64,000 bases of DNA from Pseudeuparius sepicola (taxonomy: Eukaryota > Arthropoda > Insecta > Coleoptera > Anthribidae), in contig OY987302.1 in NCBI GenBank assembly GCA_963920635.1, forward strand, positions 46,069,500-46,133,499, in the 5' to 3' direction. A model generated the notes under the pieces. It was not told the DNA's origin, made no database searches, and saw nothing but the letters and a program-made list of their open reading frames with translations. Both the position numbers and the translations under genes were made by a program. Shown here in pieces: positions 1 through 12,024 of this stretch. Position 1 is the first letter of the stretch, and each line of letters begins with the position of its first letter.

Positions 1-755
1 TTTGCCAGAAGTTTCGACAAACCAATTTAAGACATGCACTGTTTAAACTGGGGACCATAAGTTTGTGCTCCAACATGGCGCGACTAAGATGCTGTTCGCA
101 GCTGGAAGGCCAGTGGCGGGTTGTGGTTATTGCTAGGGTCAGATTTGTTAGATACTTATTGTGGTTATCACTGTTAGATTTGCAGTTGTTAGTTATCTTT
201 AAAGTGATTTTGTTTTCTACGATTTTCAAGAGTGACAAACTATATGTGTTATTGTGTTATTTTATATCAAAAGGCAAGTGATACCTGCCCACAGGTAGTT
301 ACCACTATAACATATCACAAATATATGTCAAAAAATACCCTAATAGCCAAGAAAATTTGGCAAAATGAATGTTCGTGAATCTAGGTTATTTTTCTCCTAA
401 ATACCTTGTGTGGACGTGTGTAATTAATTTATCTATTACTTGTTAAGAGTTTCTAAAATTATTTGTCGTATTAATTTGGCCAAAGGCATTTTCTGAATTG
501 GAAGAGGAAGAAAATTTGGCCAGTAACTTAAATTTCCATTACTTTCCCTTTTCCTCTTTTTTAAATCGTATGCACAGACCATTATGTGATTTGCGGAAGA
601 ATAAACACTATTTTGGAATTATGGCATGATCTGTTCAACCATCTGAAGAAGCTATAATTCTGGATATTATATTTTGGAACGGTATTTTGTAACGTATGTA
701 AGAATGAAAATATAAAATTTTGTTTATAGCGCCAAAGCGAACCAATGGTCCACTA
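1..755. other. No recognised gene; AT-rich intergenic or intronic DNA
   Basis: No coding region is supported here. The only open frame of note (72 codons from 63) starts at a non-ATG codon and has no recognisable domain. No tandem repeat or inverted repeat was noticed before the palindromic element that begins at 758. Confidence 0.5.
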
Positions 756-757
756 TA

Positions 758-1861
758 CAGGGTGTCCCGTTAATAATGGTCCATAGAGCAACTGCACATA
801 TTTGGGGCCAAAATATGACGATTGAGGCTAATATCTCTTACAGAAATGTTGTTTGTTTAAGAGATTCAGGGCGTTGAAGTTCATTTTTGAAATTGAATTA
901 TAGCCACTTCCTCGGCCACTTCTCCCAAAATAATCAATTTTTACGTAACTCACAGAGGGCGCCACGCTGTTTTTGTTTTGGATCAAGCTTTTACTCTTAA
1001 CTTTTTGGTCTTTCAGGGCCATCACTTTAGAGCATCTTCTCATTCTGTAACAAAAAGGTACTCTTGTTTCATAACGATAAAATCAACCGTTTGCGTTGAA
1101 ATTTGCAAAATGTGCCCTGGAACACCTGTAGACTCCATGCAACATTCGAAAACTAAAATTTTTACCTGCTACATTCAAATGTTACAGATTCACTGTACCA
1201 TTTAAAGTGAGAAAAATATTGCTATGAACAATGTACCAAAAATGTTTTGTTTTCAAAATGGAACCGATTGAAACTTGGCAAAATATGGATACTCTATTTC
1301 AAGAAAACGAATGGTGTTTCGACCAATGCCCATGTGGCATTTTTTTCTTCATTTTGAATGTACAGTCGATTTGTAAAATTTGAAACTGGTAGCTGAAACA
1401 TTTATGTTTTGAATATGGGTGTTAACAGGTGTTTTGGTACATTTTGCCCATTTCAACGCAAACGGTTGATTTTATCGTTATGAAACAAGAGTACCTTTTT
1501 GTTACAGAATGAAAAGATGCTCTAAAGTGATGGCCCTGAAAGACCAAAAAGATAACCTCAAAAAAGTTAAGAGTAAAAGCTTGATCCAAAAACAGCGCAA
1601 GTGGCGCCCTCTGTGAGTTACGTAAAAATTGTAATTTTCAGCTTATTCTCCATCCACAAAAACACAGCAGTGCCAAATTTCAGCTCAGAAGCTTGATTAT
1701 TTTGGGAGATGTGGCTATAATTCAATTTCAAAAAATGAAGTTCAACGCTCTGTATCTCTTAAACAAACAACATTTCTTTAAGACATATTAGCCTCAATCG
1801 TCATATTTTGGCCCCAAATATGTGCAGTTGCTCTATGGACCATTATTAACGGGACACCCTG
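758..1861. mobile_element. Palindromic (foldback) element, copy A, TA-flanked
   Basis: The left end reads CAGGGTGTCCCGTTAATAAT and the right end is its inverse complement, each bordered by TA (756-757 and 1862-1863). The two halves are inverted copies over most of their length, so the 1.1-kb unit folds into one long hairpin. CAGGGTG-type ends with a TA target duplication are typical of non-autonomous Tc1/mariner-superfamily elements; that class assignment is inference because no transposase is encoded. The core, including ACCGTTTGCGTTGAAAT and its inverse, is shared with copies at 7733-8707 and 55471-56651 and with a decayed copy ending near 4149. Short open frames inside the arms are by-products. 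Confidence 0.8.
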
Positions 1862-1863
1862 TA

Positions 1864-3650
1864 TAAGAAGAAACTGAAAATCTAATGCGTTCTATACTTA
1901 CTTTCACTAGAACTAGAAATGGGACTTTATTTCAAACCAAAACGTACCAAAATACTCTTGCTTGCTTTTAGACTCGCTTTTCTTAATAAAATCTATGAAT
2001 GTATGCCATGTACTTAAGCTTGCAAATTAAAGGAACATAACAAACAAGCATTTTATTTTATTTTGGAAGTTAAATTCGTTGTGACACTAACTTGCATGTT
2101 TTTATTTTATAGGAAAAATCTGCAACAATGATGTTTTTAAAATTAATCCACCCTGTCCGTTTTTTCGTCGTGTGGCACCAGTGTCGATCGCTTGAAACAG
2201 CGCTATGCACAGGTCTTTAATAGTGTCAGTCCAGGTTCTACATTAAAAGATCTAAGTTTGTTTTACTCCACTTTGCGATCATCATTTGTTGTTTCACCCT
2301 ATTTCTAATGGTACAGACACACTTTTGCGTGCACTTTTTTGACTTGTAGGCAGTGTTTTGGGAGTGTCTGGAGGGAGGTGAATATACGAAAAGTCCCGTG
2401 ATCTGCGAAGGGATATAACTTCAGGGGTTATCAAAATGTATTCCTCTTTCTGGTTTCTCGATAATGGTTGATCCTAGCGAAAACAGTATTGCGCAAAATT
2501 AAATCAGACAAAATTAACAAAATAGTGTCCACTCATTGTTTATCCTTATCTGTTTTCTGGTTTTAAACCATTTAAAAATGTTGCTTTTTGTAAAATAACT
2601 TTGACGCTTTCTAAATAAATAAAATTTACAGCAAAAGTGCTAAGAAACGAACCGGAGTTGCAGAAGATAAAATTGTCTTCATAATGGTATATGGTATATG
2701 AAAAAGTTCAACTATCACGTCAAAAGTTATACCTTTTTGCAAACTAACAATATTTTCTTATTTTCAGAATGATTTGAGTATGTAGTGAAACGTACCCTTT
2801 CTAAATATGTGCCGTTGCCGTTGGGAGCGGCCGCAGTGTTGCCAATTATTACCTTCAGTGCTCTCACATACATCCAATGTGTGAAGTAGTTTTCAGAATA
2901 TTTTCTTTGCCTAAAATCCCTTAAAGTTCATACCTTCTACAAGAAAAGCTATTACAACAGGGCCAATAGTATTCAGGATAATTTGAAGAGGCGGGCATCA
3001 GCCTCTACATCGCAAGATACAAAATATGTCGTTAGGTACTGTAATATAAGTATAAAGTAAGTTCGGTACATTCTCCGAATACCTCCGAACATATCTCAAA
3101 AATCGAGAGAAGTGGGCACGAAAATCAGCAAGCCATTTTTAAGCATTCGTTGTCTCTATTATGGGAAAGACCCTTACCATAACATCTATCTCCATACTGC
3201 GGATGCAGAGATTGCACATTCTCCTTGAAAGACTCCGTTTCTCTTAGTTTCAAAAATCCCAATGGCGAACAGCGGATTTCCCCCCAGAATTCCATGTAAA
3301 TTAAATTATTTCGGAGAGGCGAAACGTAAATTTTAAACTAGTTGTAGGCAACGGAGGGCAGAACAGACGATTTAGCAATTCCCACCCTCCCCCATAAATC
3401 CAGAGACAGCAATATTTAACTTTGTCGCAAACACAAACATGTCGCGGATAAATTGGAAACGATTTAGATCTAGCTGATATCTACGTCAGAATGGGGTGTA
3501 ATAAAACAATCAGGGGGAACATGGAGTCAAAACTTTAATGTGATATTGTTTTGTATACAATTTATATTTGTTTTTTTTTAGAATTTATATTTAATTGTTG
3601 GCAAAATCTGTTATTTGCTTTAACATAATCAATATCAAGTATATCACTAG
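1864..3650. other. No recognised gene; mixed AT-rich DNA
   Basis: I see no supported gene or intact mobile element. Locally less AT-rich pieces occur around 2150-2240 and 2810-2880, without recognisable coding potential. The stretch 3060-3480 has no obvious internal repeats and may be unique sequence. Confidence 0.45.
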
Positions 3651-3659
3651 ATGAATTAC

Positions 3660-4149
3660 TCCATTATTAAATAGCACGTTGACACCTAGACCTTTTAATG
3701 CTTAGAAGATACAACGTACAGCGTTGAAATCGGCAAAATGTACCCCAAAACACCTCCAACTCCAAAATTCGAAAAATAAACTTAATGACTATGTCTTTTA
3801 AATTTCGTAGAATAAGAATAATTGTACCATTTGGGAGAAAAAAATTCCAAAAACAGTTTACCAAAAATTGTTCTCTGTCGTCCTATTTCAAGAAAATTAG
3901 TAGCGTTTGCCCATTCCCCATTTGGCATGTTTTCTTCATTTTCAATTAATATGCGAAAATTGAAAGAGGTAGACGTTAATTTTATTTTTCGAATTGTGTA
4001 GTTAAGAGGTCTTGGCTGCAGATGCACTAAAATTATAAACCATCAGGAAGACCAAAAAGACAACCCCAAAAAAGTAACGCGCTCTTTGTTTCCTAAAACG
4101 AATAATAACGAAACTCTATGCGGACAAACATGCAATTTCGGTCACCCTG
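3660..4149. mobile_element. Decayed relative of the copy A/B/C palindromic family
   Basis: Left-arm text around 3720-3775 (GCGTTGAAATCGGCAAAATG and following) and right-arm text around 3960-4085 (ACCAAAAAGACAACCCCAAA and similar) match the core and outer arm of the elements at 758, 7733 and 55471. The right end is CACCCTG followed by TA at 4143-4151. The left terminus is missing or unrecognisable. Two minus-strand open frames here are by-products of the arms. Confidence 0.6.
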
Positions 4150-5202
4150 TACACCGGAATCCATTTTAACAAATTACACTTGTCAATAATTAAAAATATA
4201 ATTACAGGTTCTGTAAGCCGCTAATTGGATTGGTACCTATACAACAAATTGCATAATCTCGTTAGCGGTATGACGAATAAACCAAACAAATAAAATGCAA
4301 ATCCAAATCCATTTTTGCAGAATAATTTCCATTGTCCCACAGTCCCCGGCTTAAGTTATTCCGTTTAAACCGGGACTACTTAAAATATATCCTTAATTAA
4401 AACAAGGACTTCAAAGGGCGCGGGGAATAGACGAGCTGATCTAAGATTCTGGCTTTGGGGATAAGGAATTCGGCTTATTTACTGAAATAAATTTGCATCT
4501 TTTTTTCATTACCCGATTGATCGGACGGACGCTTTGAAATGTTTAATTTCAGGAATCGGCTCGGAGGAGGCGCATATCTTAGGGCTTTTCCGGAGATTTG
4601 CGTTTCAATCCAGAATGTTTTTATTACTCCCGGCTTATTTTGCATCCAATTATCCAGATGGGGCGTCCTTATTCCGTCTAATTCTACTTCTAGTTCCCGG
4701 AAAAAATTGCGACGGATCTGAAAAAGACCGATTAGTGTTTAAGAAATTTATTTTCTTTTTAGTCATGAGATAGAAAAAATAGGTTTTATGTATTTTCTTC
4801 CATTTTATTTTTAATTGTATCTACTGGGAAATGTTTTGATTAAAAAAATGGCACCTTTGTTCTATCTGTTGTCACCTTGAAACTCATCTTTGTTTTGGTA
4901 TACAGAGTTACTGGAACAGAAGTTACTGGAACAATTGAACTGTAGTGCTGTAGTCTTTCTTAATGTTAAAATTTACAAATTGTCCTCATCCACCTTACAA
5001 CATCCTTCAGAATGGAAACGGGCTACTTTTATTAATCATCGTAATTTCATCGTTAAATCAAGGGAAGTAAATAGCATTATCTGATCTGAGATCTCATCGT
5101 AAAATCAGGTGCCCGTGTAGCACTAAAAAAAAACATACTTATTCACATTTTCCGAATTGTTTACGAATTTAAGATAAACAAATAATCCGAAATTTTAACA
5201 TG
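4150..5202. other. No recognised gene; possibly unique DNA
   Basis: No supported gene. The stretch 4330-4720 is less AT-rich than its surroundings and shows no match to other parts of the window. Two overlapping plus-strand open frames of 60-79 codons resemble nothing I know. Confidence 0.4.
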
Positions 5203-6144
5203 AGTTACAGAAGCTAATATTGCCTCGAAAGAACGAGAAACTGTTTTGCGGACTCAACACCAACCGAGGTTATATATTGTCACACCGGACTGGGAATGCC
5301 CTGTGTGTGCCGCGAGAGAACCCTGTTGTCCCTCGCGACTTGCCGGGGCTCTTTGAGGGGGACGACTGGCAGTGGATGCTGGACGTAGGTAATCCCAGGA
5401 GAACACACACGTTACTAACGACACGAGGTAATTATAAAAACTTGGTTTTATTCAGACGACTCACAGTATGGCTCTTAGGACACGCATCCTGGCGATCAGG
5501 GCGGCGACTCGGACGGGCGAGGGGCAGGCTTTACGCGACCCTTCGGACCTACGGCGAGCGGGCCGCGGATCCGGGGCACCGGACTTCTCGGAACACCCTT
5601 CGACCCCCAACTACCCCAGCGCTCCAAGGGTGGCGAACACGCCGATGCCCTTGCAGCTAACTAGGGGGAACTCCACCTGTTTCGACCCCGGTGGCGAACA
5701 CGCCGATGCCTTGGTCTCCACAGGGGAGTAGTCGAGGATCTAGTGGTGACTAAGAAGCCGATGCCACTGATGCCCAGCTCTTGGCTGGCGCCGAATTTAT
5801 ACCCGTCGATTTTGCCGAATCGGCGGTGGACTTTGATTTGTTATTGTTACTACTTATTAATTGTTCCTCGTATTTACATTATCGACTTTCCCTTGTATAC
5901 TTTGGATGAGGATGTTTCCAAAACATTTTAGTAATTGGGGTCACCCGCCTTCAGGTGTAAAAATAATTAGTTTTATGGTTCTCAGTGTCACTTTTGGGAC
6001 AATATTCTTGGGCTGGCCAGGCTTTGGTAAGTCTTGACATTTTTATTTTATTGTAATTATAGCAACCCTCATTATAAATATTGTTAGGTTTTTACGAATA
6101 AAATCAGTTTTTAAAAACGGGTTGTTTCATCTAGTGTTCCTAAC
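5203..6144 (+). mobile_element. Probable LTR-like left end of a decayed errantivirus-type retroelement
   Basis: A GC-rich block (about 5220-5830) in AT-rich surroundings ends at 6144, directly in front of TGGCGCAGTC, which matches the tRNA-Ser primer binding site of 17.6/297-type insect elements. The segment begins near AGTTAC and ends TAAC, like errantivirus LTR ends, although no second LTR was found, so the boundaries are a guess. A sequence close to GGCGAACACGCCGATGCC is repeated at about 5633 and 5692. The two overlapping plus-strand open frames (5220-5660 and 5468-5731) have no recognisable domain and begin at non-ATG or arbitrary codons, so I do not call them genes. Confidence 0.45.
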
Positions 6145-6154
6145 TGGCGCAGTC
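6145..6154 (+). other. Primer-binding-site-like sequence, tRNA-Ser type
   Basis: TGGCGCAGTC follows the presumed LTR end directly. Known tRNA-Ser sites continue with GGTAGGAT; here that string appears only after five extra bases (TTGCC), at 6160. The site therefore looks interrupted. Confidence 0.5.
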
Positions 6155-6254
6155 TTGCCGGTAGGATCGTGAATGAGTCCGCGACGGAGTACTCTTCGTT
6201 TTTAAACGTTAATTTGCGATCGGACCGCTCAGAATCTGTTAATTCGTGGTTCTA

Positions 6255-7060
6255 ATGGAGGTAGCACTTGATCTATCACCACCAGAACTTGGATTATCTT
6301 TATCTTTCAAGAAAACAGAAGACGGAATGCAATTGGGCGTAATCATCTTACTGTGAGTATTTTATGCTAGATTCCTCTATTCTCTACCCAGGTGCAGAAT
6401 TAGGCTTAAGCGAACTCCTCAGTAACTAATCCAAAGTTCTTACTATCCTCCCGAATTTCGATGGCAATCCCAACGAACTTCTTCACAACGTATCTACCAC
6501 ATTATTAAACCATTATTTCGACTTCACACCAGCAAATGTCAACTGTATTCCAAATAAATTGCTTCTACACGGTATTACCAGCAAACTTACAGGACGAGCA
6601 AAATCGAGTTATCTCTATTCGCGGATATCAAACTTGGACACCATAAAAAAGCCCTTATTTAAAATTTCGGTGACTAATGCGACGACCAGAGACTTAGTTA
6701 ATTTACGACAAGCTCCAAACGAAGCTCCAATATTTTCTTATGGAGGTTGTATGGTACCATTAAATACAATCTGCAATTATACCGATATTCACAACAACAT
6801 AGAAAATACATAAAATATCAAAAAGGACTTTTTCAGAAAACAAACACCAACAACTTTCTTGACAGGACTTAGTGAACCTCTCAGTTCAACAATAAACTTC
6901 AAGTTTTTACACCATCTCTATTCAATCCCCACTAGTTATTCTACCACAATTATTCCACCTGTGCCTTATCGGACCATGAATATTGCACTTTACCAATACT
7001 CAAATGTACCATGTCGAAAAATCCAATCAATTTATTTATGTCCTACTTGATCTTTACAAC
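6255..7060 (+). pseudogene. Decayed gag of an errantivirus-like (Ty3/gypsy) element
   Basis: An ATG at 6255 opens a short frame (33 codons). After that, gag-like coding sequence continues in pieces: LPNFDGNPNELLHNV around 6448-6492, then KLLLHGITSKLTGRAKSS around 6556-6612, and TFLTGLSEPLSS around 6852-6885. The order (F-x-G-N-P-x-x-L, then a conserved hydrophobic run with GxAKxx, then FLxGLxxPL) is that of the capsid region of 17.6/297-type gag proteins. Stops and frame breaks lie between the pieces, for example near 6358 and 6811, so no full protein can be made. No zinc knuckle, protease or reverse transcriptase follows; the sequence passes into a different dispersed repeat near 7185. The family call rests on pattern memory, not on a search. 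Confidence 0.55.
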
Positions 7061-7184
7061 TCTACGAGAACTCAGACGATTGCATAGTAGAAATATTTCA
7101 CTTCACCGATCAAGAAACCCGTTGCCATTACATCCCAGTTGTCGTGAACAGCACCCTTATTGAAGAATCGACAAAATCAAGTTT

Positions 7185-7620
7185 CGTCCTTTGTTAAGCC
7201 AAAAACGAATACAAGTCGATCGAGTGCCTGGGTTTTAGGCATCTTGAGGCTTCAACTTGTAGAAGGAACCAATAAAATTAAACTCCTTTCGACTCTTCAT
7301 TTCCATAGTTTAGTACAAACAAGGTCGAGAACAAGGTTGTAAAAAACTGTTATCAATACTCTGGGTATATTTGGACACTGCCTCGTCGAAGGAATCGAAA
7401 ACGATACCAGTTACCGTAGGTTAACTTCTTGTAATTTCTTATCACACGCACTACTTCTTGTAAAATCAACTGAGTGAAAGGCCACGCATCGGGACCTGAA
7501 GGGTCGATCAACAAACTTTTTCGTCAGTTTTCCTTATTCAGGGATTTTTTGGAGTCAGCTCATCTAGAGTCGAGTTTCCGATATCCAAATTTTCTTCGAA
7601 CCTTACGTAAAACGTCTCTA
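7185..7620. repeat. Dispersed repeat, also at 60755-61500
   Basis: Several stretches recur in the same order near the other end of the window: GCATCTTGAGGCTTCAACTT (7239) matches GCATCTTGAAGCTTCAAATT (about 60895), both followed by GTAGAAGGAACCAATAA. TGTAAAATCAACTGA and AGGCCACGC recur at 61403 and 61436. The element class is unknown; no coding domain was recognised. Confidence 0.6.
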
Positions 7621-7732
7621 TAGCTTTTAGCATTTATTTCCATATAGTTTAACCAACGAAATCGAATGATACTTTGTAAAATATTTATAGAATAAAACTT
7701 AAAATAGGTATTGTCTACAAATTATTCATATA

Positions 7733-8707
7733 CAGGGTGTTTCCTAAGTACGTGTAGACAATGCAGGGGGTTAATCCTTGGAACAAAATATTACGATTGA
7801 ACTTAACAACTAAAACTGAAAATGTCAATTTCTACTTATCTCGTAGAGGACGCCAGTTGTGTTGTTTTTGCAACGTGGTACTCATAACTTCTTTGAGGAT
7901 ATCTTTTTGGTTTTTCAGGTCCATTATTTTAGTGCATATTTTGATCTGCCAACAAAAGTGCATACCTACTTGTTTCATAACGATAAAGTCAAAAGTTTGC
8001 GTTGAAATTGACAAAAAGTGCCCCAAAACACCTGTAAACTCCAACATTTGAAACATAAAGTTTTCACCTACAGCTTTCAAAAAGTGTTACAGATCAACTG
8101 TATCATTTAAAGTGAGAAAGAAGCCCTATTATGTCCAATGTATCAAAAACTATTCGCTTTAAAAATGGAAAGGATTGAATAATTTGAACAATTACACCCT
8201 ATTTCAAAAAAATCATAGGTGTCTATTTGGCAATTTTTTCTTCATTTTGAATATATACACTTCATTTTGAATGTACCTATACACTTGAAAGCCGTAGGTG
8301 AAAATTTTATATTTCGAATGTTGGAGTTAACAGGTGTTTTGGGCCACCTTTTGCCAGTTTTAACGCAAACGGTTGATTTTATCTTTATGATACACTTTGT
8401 TGGCAAATGAAATGTTGCACTAAAATGATGAACCTGCAAGACCAAAAAGATAACCTCAAAAAGTTACGAGTAAAAACACGAGTCAAAAAGCAGTGCCTTC
8501 TGTGAGAGATGTAGAAATTGACATTTTCAGTTCAGCAGCTTACTTATTTTGGTAAATAGTGACTTATAATTCCATGTAAAAAAAGTACAACGACCTATAT
8601 CTCGGTAACTATCGTGATTTTAGCCGTAGTTGTTAAGCTTAATCGTAATATTTGGGTCTAAAGATTAACCTTCCTGAATTTTCTATACATATTTAGGAAA
8701 CATCCTG
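7733..8707. mobile_element. Palindromic element, copy B, TA-flanked
   Basis: The left end is CAGGGTGTTTCCTAAGTA and the right end reads its inverse with changes (TTTAGGAAACATCCTG), each bordered by TA (7731-7732 and 8708-8709). The halves are inverted copies, and the core with GTTTGCGTTGAAATTG matches copies A and C. There is no transposase. The two overlapping opposite-strand open frames at 7.8-8.1 kb arise from the arms. Confidence 0.75.
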
Positions 8708-8709
8708 TA

Positions 8710-10375
8710 TACTCATTTATTGTATTCAAACTATGAATGCCTAACTTGAAGAGAAGTGTTATTTATTTCTTTGTGCGATGTATAATTATTTAAAATGTAA
8801 ATTCTACTTTACCTTTTTGATATGCAAATAACTATTGTATAGAACTTTTGAAATTTTGCGCGCTGTGCTAGAAAATCTCTACCATATACAAATTAAACTA
8901 TTTTCGTTCTTTCTGTATACAGTTTGGAATTTATAAATATATATTATCGTCTACATTATCAATAATATTTTAAATTATATTTTTCAAAACATAGGTAGTT
9001 AAACATAAAATATTACCAGAACAATCGTAACGAATCTGTGTTAATGTCCAGAAAGTGAAACATTGGGTTGTCCCTTTACCGTTTATTTTTTAAGGTGGCT
9101 TTGATAAACATTATCAGTAATTTATCACGTATCCCACAGTCAGTTTACATTATTTTAAAAACTTATGTTCTATATTTTATTATTAAACATTGTCTATATT
9201 AACGATAACGTCTGTCACGTAGCATATATGTGCTATAAATCAAATATGGACGTATTCAATTTAGATCAGTTAGGGATTGTGGTGTATAACTATTACTGAA
9301 TAGAGGCTATAATTTACATGCATAGTGCCATACAGGCCATTTAAAGTAAGGGAACCCAGCATTATACTTTCCAAAGTGAGGCCGTTTCTTTCCCCTTTCT
9401 AATGGTCTCAATGATGCCAAGTATGCCATTTTATTGGAGAATCTATGAATATAACAGGTACTTTGATTGTTAGTAAAAATTAATAATGATTTCTAAAAAT
9501 TAGGCTTGACAATGTTCTGTCAACAAACACAGAATATGGCAAGTGCCAAATGAATCAAATTTATTTTATATTTGAATTTGGTTTCCTGCAATTATTTCCA
9601 GGAATTTAGGTAATATAAGTATGGTAAGTCAGTGCCGATTTTGCTTATTTGAGAATTTGTCGCTATTGCACCTTGTTACCAGGTTCCTGAATCCATTTGT
9701 AATAATATGTGTACTTGAACTTTCTTCCCTTGTTGAATGTATCTACCCAAAGAACTTTCACAGATTTCGGGATGGACTAATAAGATTAGGTCTTGTACTT
9801 AGTTCTATTCATGTAGTTTTTCTCGGTGCTAATTTTTGTAATTTCATTTCTCTTCCAAGGTACCTCACAAACGTAAAATAAACTTATAGTTGTAGATAAA
9901 AACTGTTTAAAAAAAGACCTGACTGAAGCTACCTGCTTAATAATGTAAAATTTAGGAAATACCATTTTTGTTTTGAACTACTTACTTATACGTAATGTCC
10001 ATGTAATGGGAATTGTAGGATTACTAAAGGTGAGACAAGAAAAATCTGGTTGCAATTATTGGGATTACTACAGGCGGTCGCATTACCTTTAATTGACTAT
10101 CTGGAAGTTAGAAAACTTAAAAATTGTGAACTATGATGGGAAATATTTTGCCTCCTTTGGAATCTATGGCACTGGCATGTCACATAAAACCTGATGGCAG
10201 TTGGACACTGACATATAACATAACCTTGTACCAGCCCACTTATGTGGTCTCCTTGGAGATATACAGAAAACAAGGCTTCACTTTTCCTATGTGATAGACT
10301 ATGACATGCTGGGTCCCCTTATTTTAAAAAAATCTAGTTATATTTCCTACATGTACCTAAACGTGTGGTACCTAT
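8710..10375. other. No recognised gene; AT-rich DNA
   Basis: No RNA gene, conserved domain or clear repeat was recognised. A plus-strand open frame at 9621-9881 (86 codons) has an ATG-initiated interior but no recognisable motif and AT-rich composition; I treat it as chance. Confidence 0.4.
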
Positions 10376-10389
10376 ATTACAGCAGTGCT

Positions 10390-11605
10390 ATTCATAAAGT
10401 TTGCACCAAATGGGAAAAAAATAATATTAGATTTTTTGAAAATCTCATTTTGGACTATAGGTATTGGTGCATGTTTTGGATACACTATTGCGCCTAAACA
10501 GGATGGTAACGTCACATCCCATGTCTGTCAAATTTGACATTTAAAATGAAATATTGAGACAAATGGGGTTTGCCGTGGAAAAAGTTATTAAGAGAATTCA
10601 ACGCCTGCTAATATGAACCAATTAAATTAAATAATTTTTGAAATATTAACACCTAGGTAGTAGTATTTTCGCTGAAATCCTACTCTCGTAGTTACACTAA
10701 ACCAATATTGTGGGTGGTAGCTAAGCTGATCGGTAACCGGATAACTTCTTCACAGCACCAAATTTAATATAGGACTAGCTTACAATTTCAGTTAACACAT
10801 TGATCGTTACATGGACTTCAACTTTTAAGTATAGCGATTAAATTTAAATGAGGTGAGCTAAGTAAATCTTACATAGCAGCTCAATTGTCTAGTGGCATGA
10901 TTCTCGCTTTGGGTGCGAAAGGTCCCGGGTACAAATCTTGGTTGTGGCTACTTTTTTATTTTTTTTTAAACCACAGGTTGGCACACCACTGGAAATGTGT
11001 TCATATTGTATTATTGTCCTCATCTGACAATTTTCAGAAACATATCAGGATGTTCGTATTTTCTTAATGATTTCTTTCCGAATACATTCTGGGATTTTTC
11101 TCGCACCCAACCTAAAATGTTTACTGGTTTCTCTCTTACTGAATCATAACAATGCAAATAAATTTCAATGCAAAAATATAAGGAGAAAATAAGCTTTTTT
11201 AAAATAGTTGTTGTGTAACAACGCAATATTGGTGCAAAAACTCTTTAATTTTAAGCTAAGTTTAATTCCTAGGCCAGTGTTAGGTTTTTCAGTTTCAATT
11301 CCAGAAATGTCAAGAGAAAATATATATCTTCATATATTTCTAATAATTGGCACAGAGGCAGAATAATAAAATACGAACACATTTCCTAAATAACTTTTTC
11401 CGATATTTCAAAGGCAGTCGATTTTTCCCAATTTTTAATTTAAAATGTCATATTTGACAGGCATGGGTTGTTACGTCACGACCCTCTTTAAACGCAATAG
11501 TGTACATACAACACGCACCAGCATAGCCCAAAATCAGATTTTCAAAAAAAAACTAATTCTAAAAATGTTTCCCATTTCGTGCAAACTTTATAAATAGCAT
11601 TGTAT
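10390..11605. mobile_element. Inverted-repeat element with ~170-bp arms
   Basis: The left arm (about 10390-10545) and the right arm (about 11432-11602) are inverted copies: AAAGTTTGCACCAAATGGGA at 10398 pairs with TCCCATTTCGTGCAAACTTT near 11570, and TCTGTCAAATTTGACATTT near 10523 pairs with AATGTCATATTTGACAGG near 11444. The arms carry scattered substitutions, so the element is old. The interior holds a tRNA-Pro-like sequence and no transposase. The exact ends and class are unknown. Confidence 0.6.
10878..10949 (+). tRNA. tRNA-Pro(UGG)-like sequence, probably a pseudogene or SINE head
   Basis: The order TCTAGTGG (A box and D arm), CTCGC-TTTGGGT-GCGAA (anticodon arm with TGG at 34-36) and GGTCCCGGGTACAAATC (T arm, B box) follows insect tRNA-Pro. 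Defects visible by hand: the invariant T55 is replaced by A, the T stem relies on two G-T pairs, one anticodon-stem pair is lost and the acceptor stem is imperfect. A run of Ts begins at 10952. It sits in the interior of an inverted-repeat element, which fits a dead copy or a tRNA-derived SINE better than a working gene. Confidence 0.45.
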
Positions 11606-12024
11606 TGTATAAGTTTCTCCACATAAAACTCCCACTCTCTAACCTTCTAGGAGAAATCCTTTCTACGTGCAAGATTAAGATACCTGCGAAAAATATATTA
11701 GATGAAGTTGTTTGAAATTCAAAAATACTATGAATACCAATTTTCAATATACATATGATCGGCTTAGTTTAATTGTTCAAAATAACGAATATCTATGCCG
11801 AGAGTATCAAAAATCAAAGTAGGCAGGTTATATTCCAATAAAGTTCTGGTTGTAGATAACTTTTAATTGCAAACAATTTTTTGAATGAAATTTTTACAAA
11901 ATCTTTTTGGTAAAGTAATCTTAGAATGTGTCAACTCTTTAGAGAGAACTTTCGAAAATCTTTATATTATTGACACCAACATCAGAAAAATCATATAGTA
12001 AAACATATAAATGGCTTTTTCTTG
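11606..12024. other. No recognised gene; AT-rich DNA
   Basis: Nothing coding or structured was recognised. Confidence 0.4.

Noticed and set aside
5220..5731. 146- and 87-codon plus-strand frames
   Set aside because: Open because of GC-rich composition in an LTR-like block; arginine-rich, non-ATG start for the longer one, no domain.
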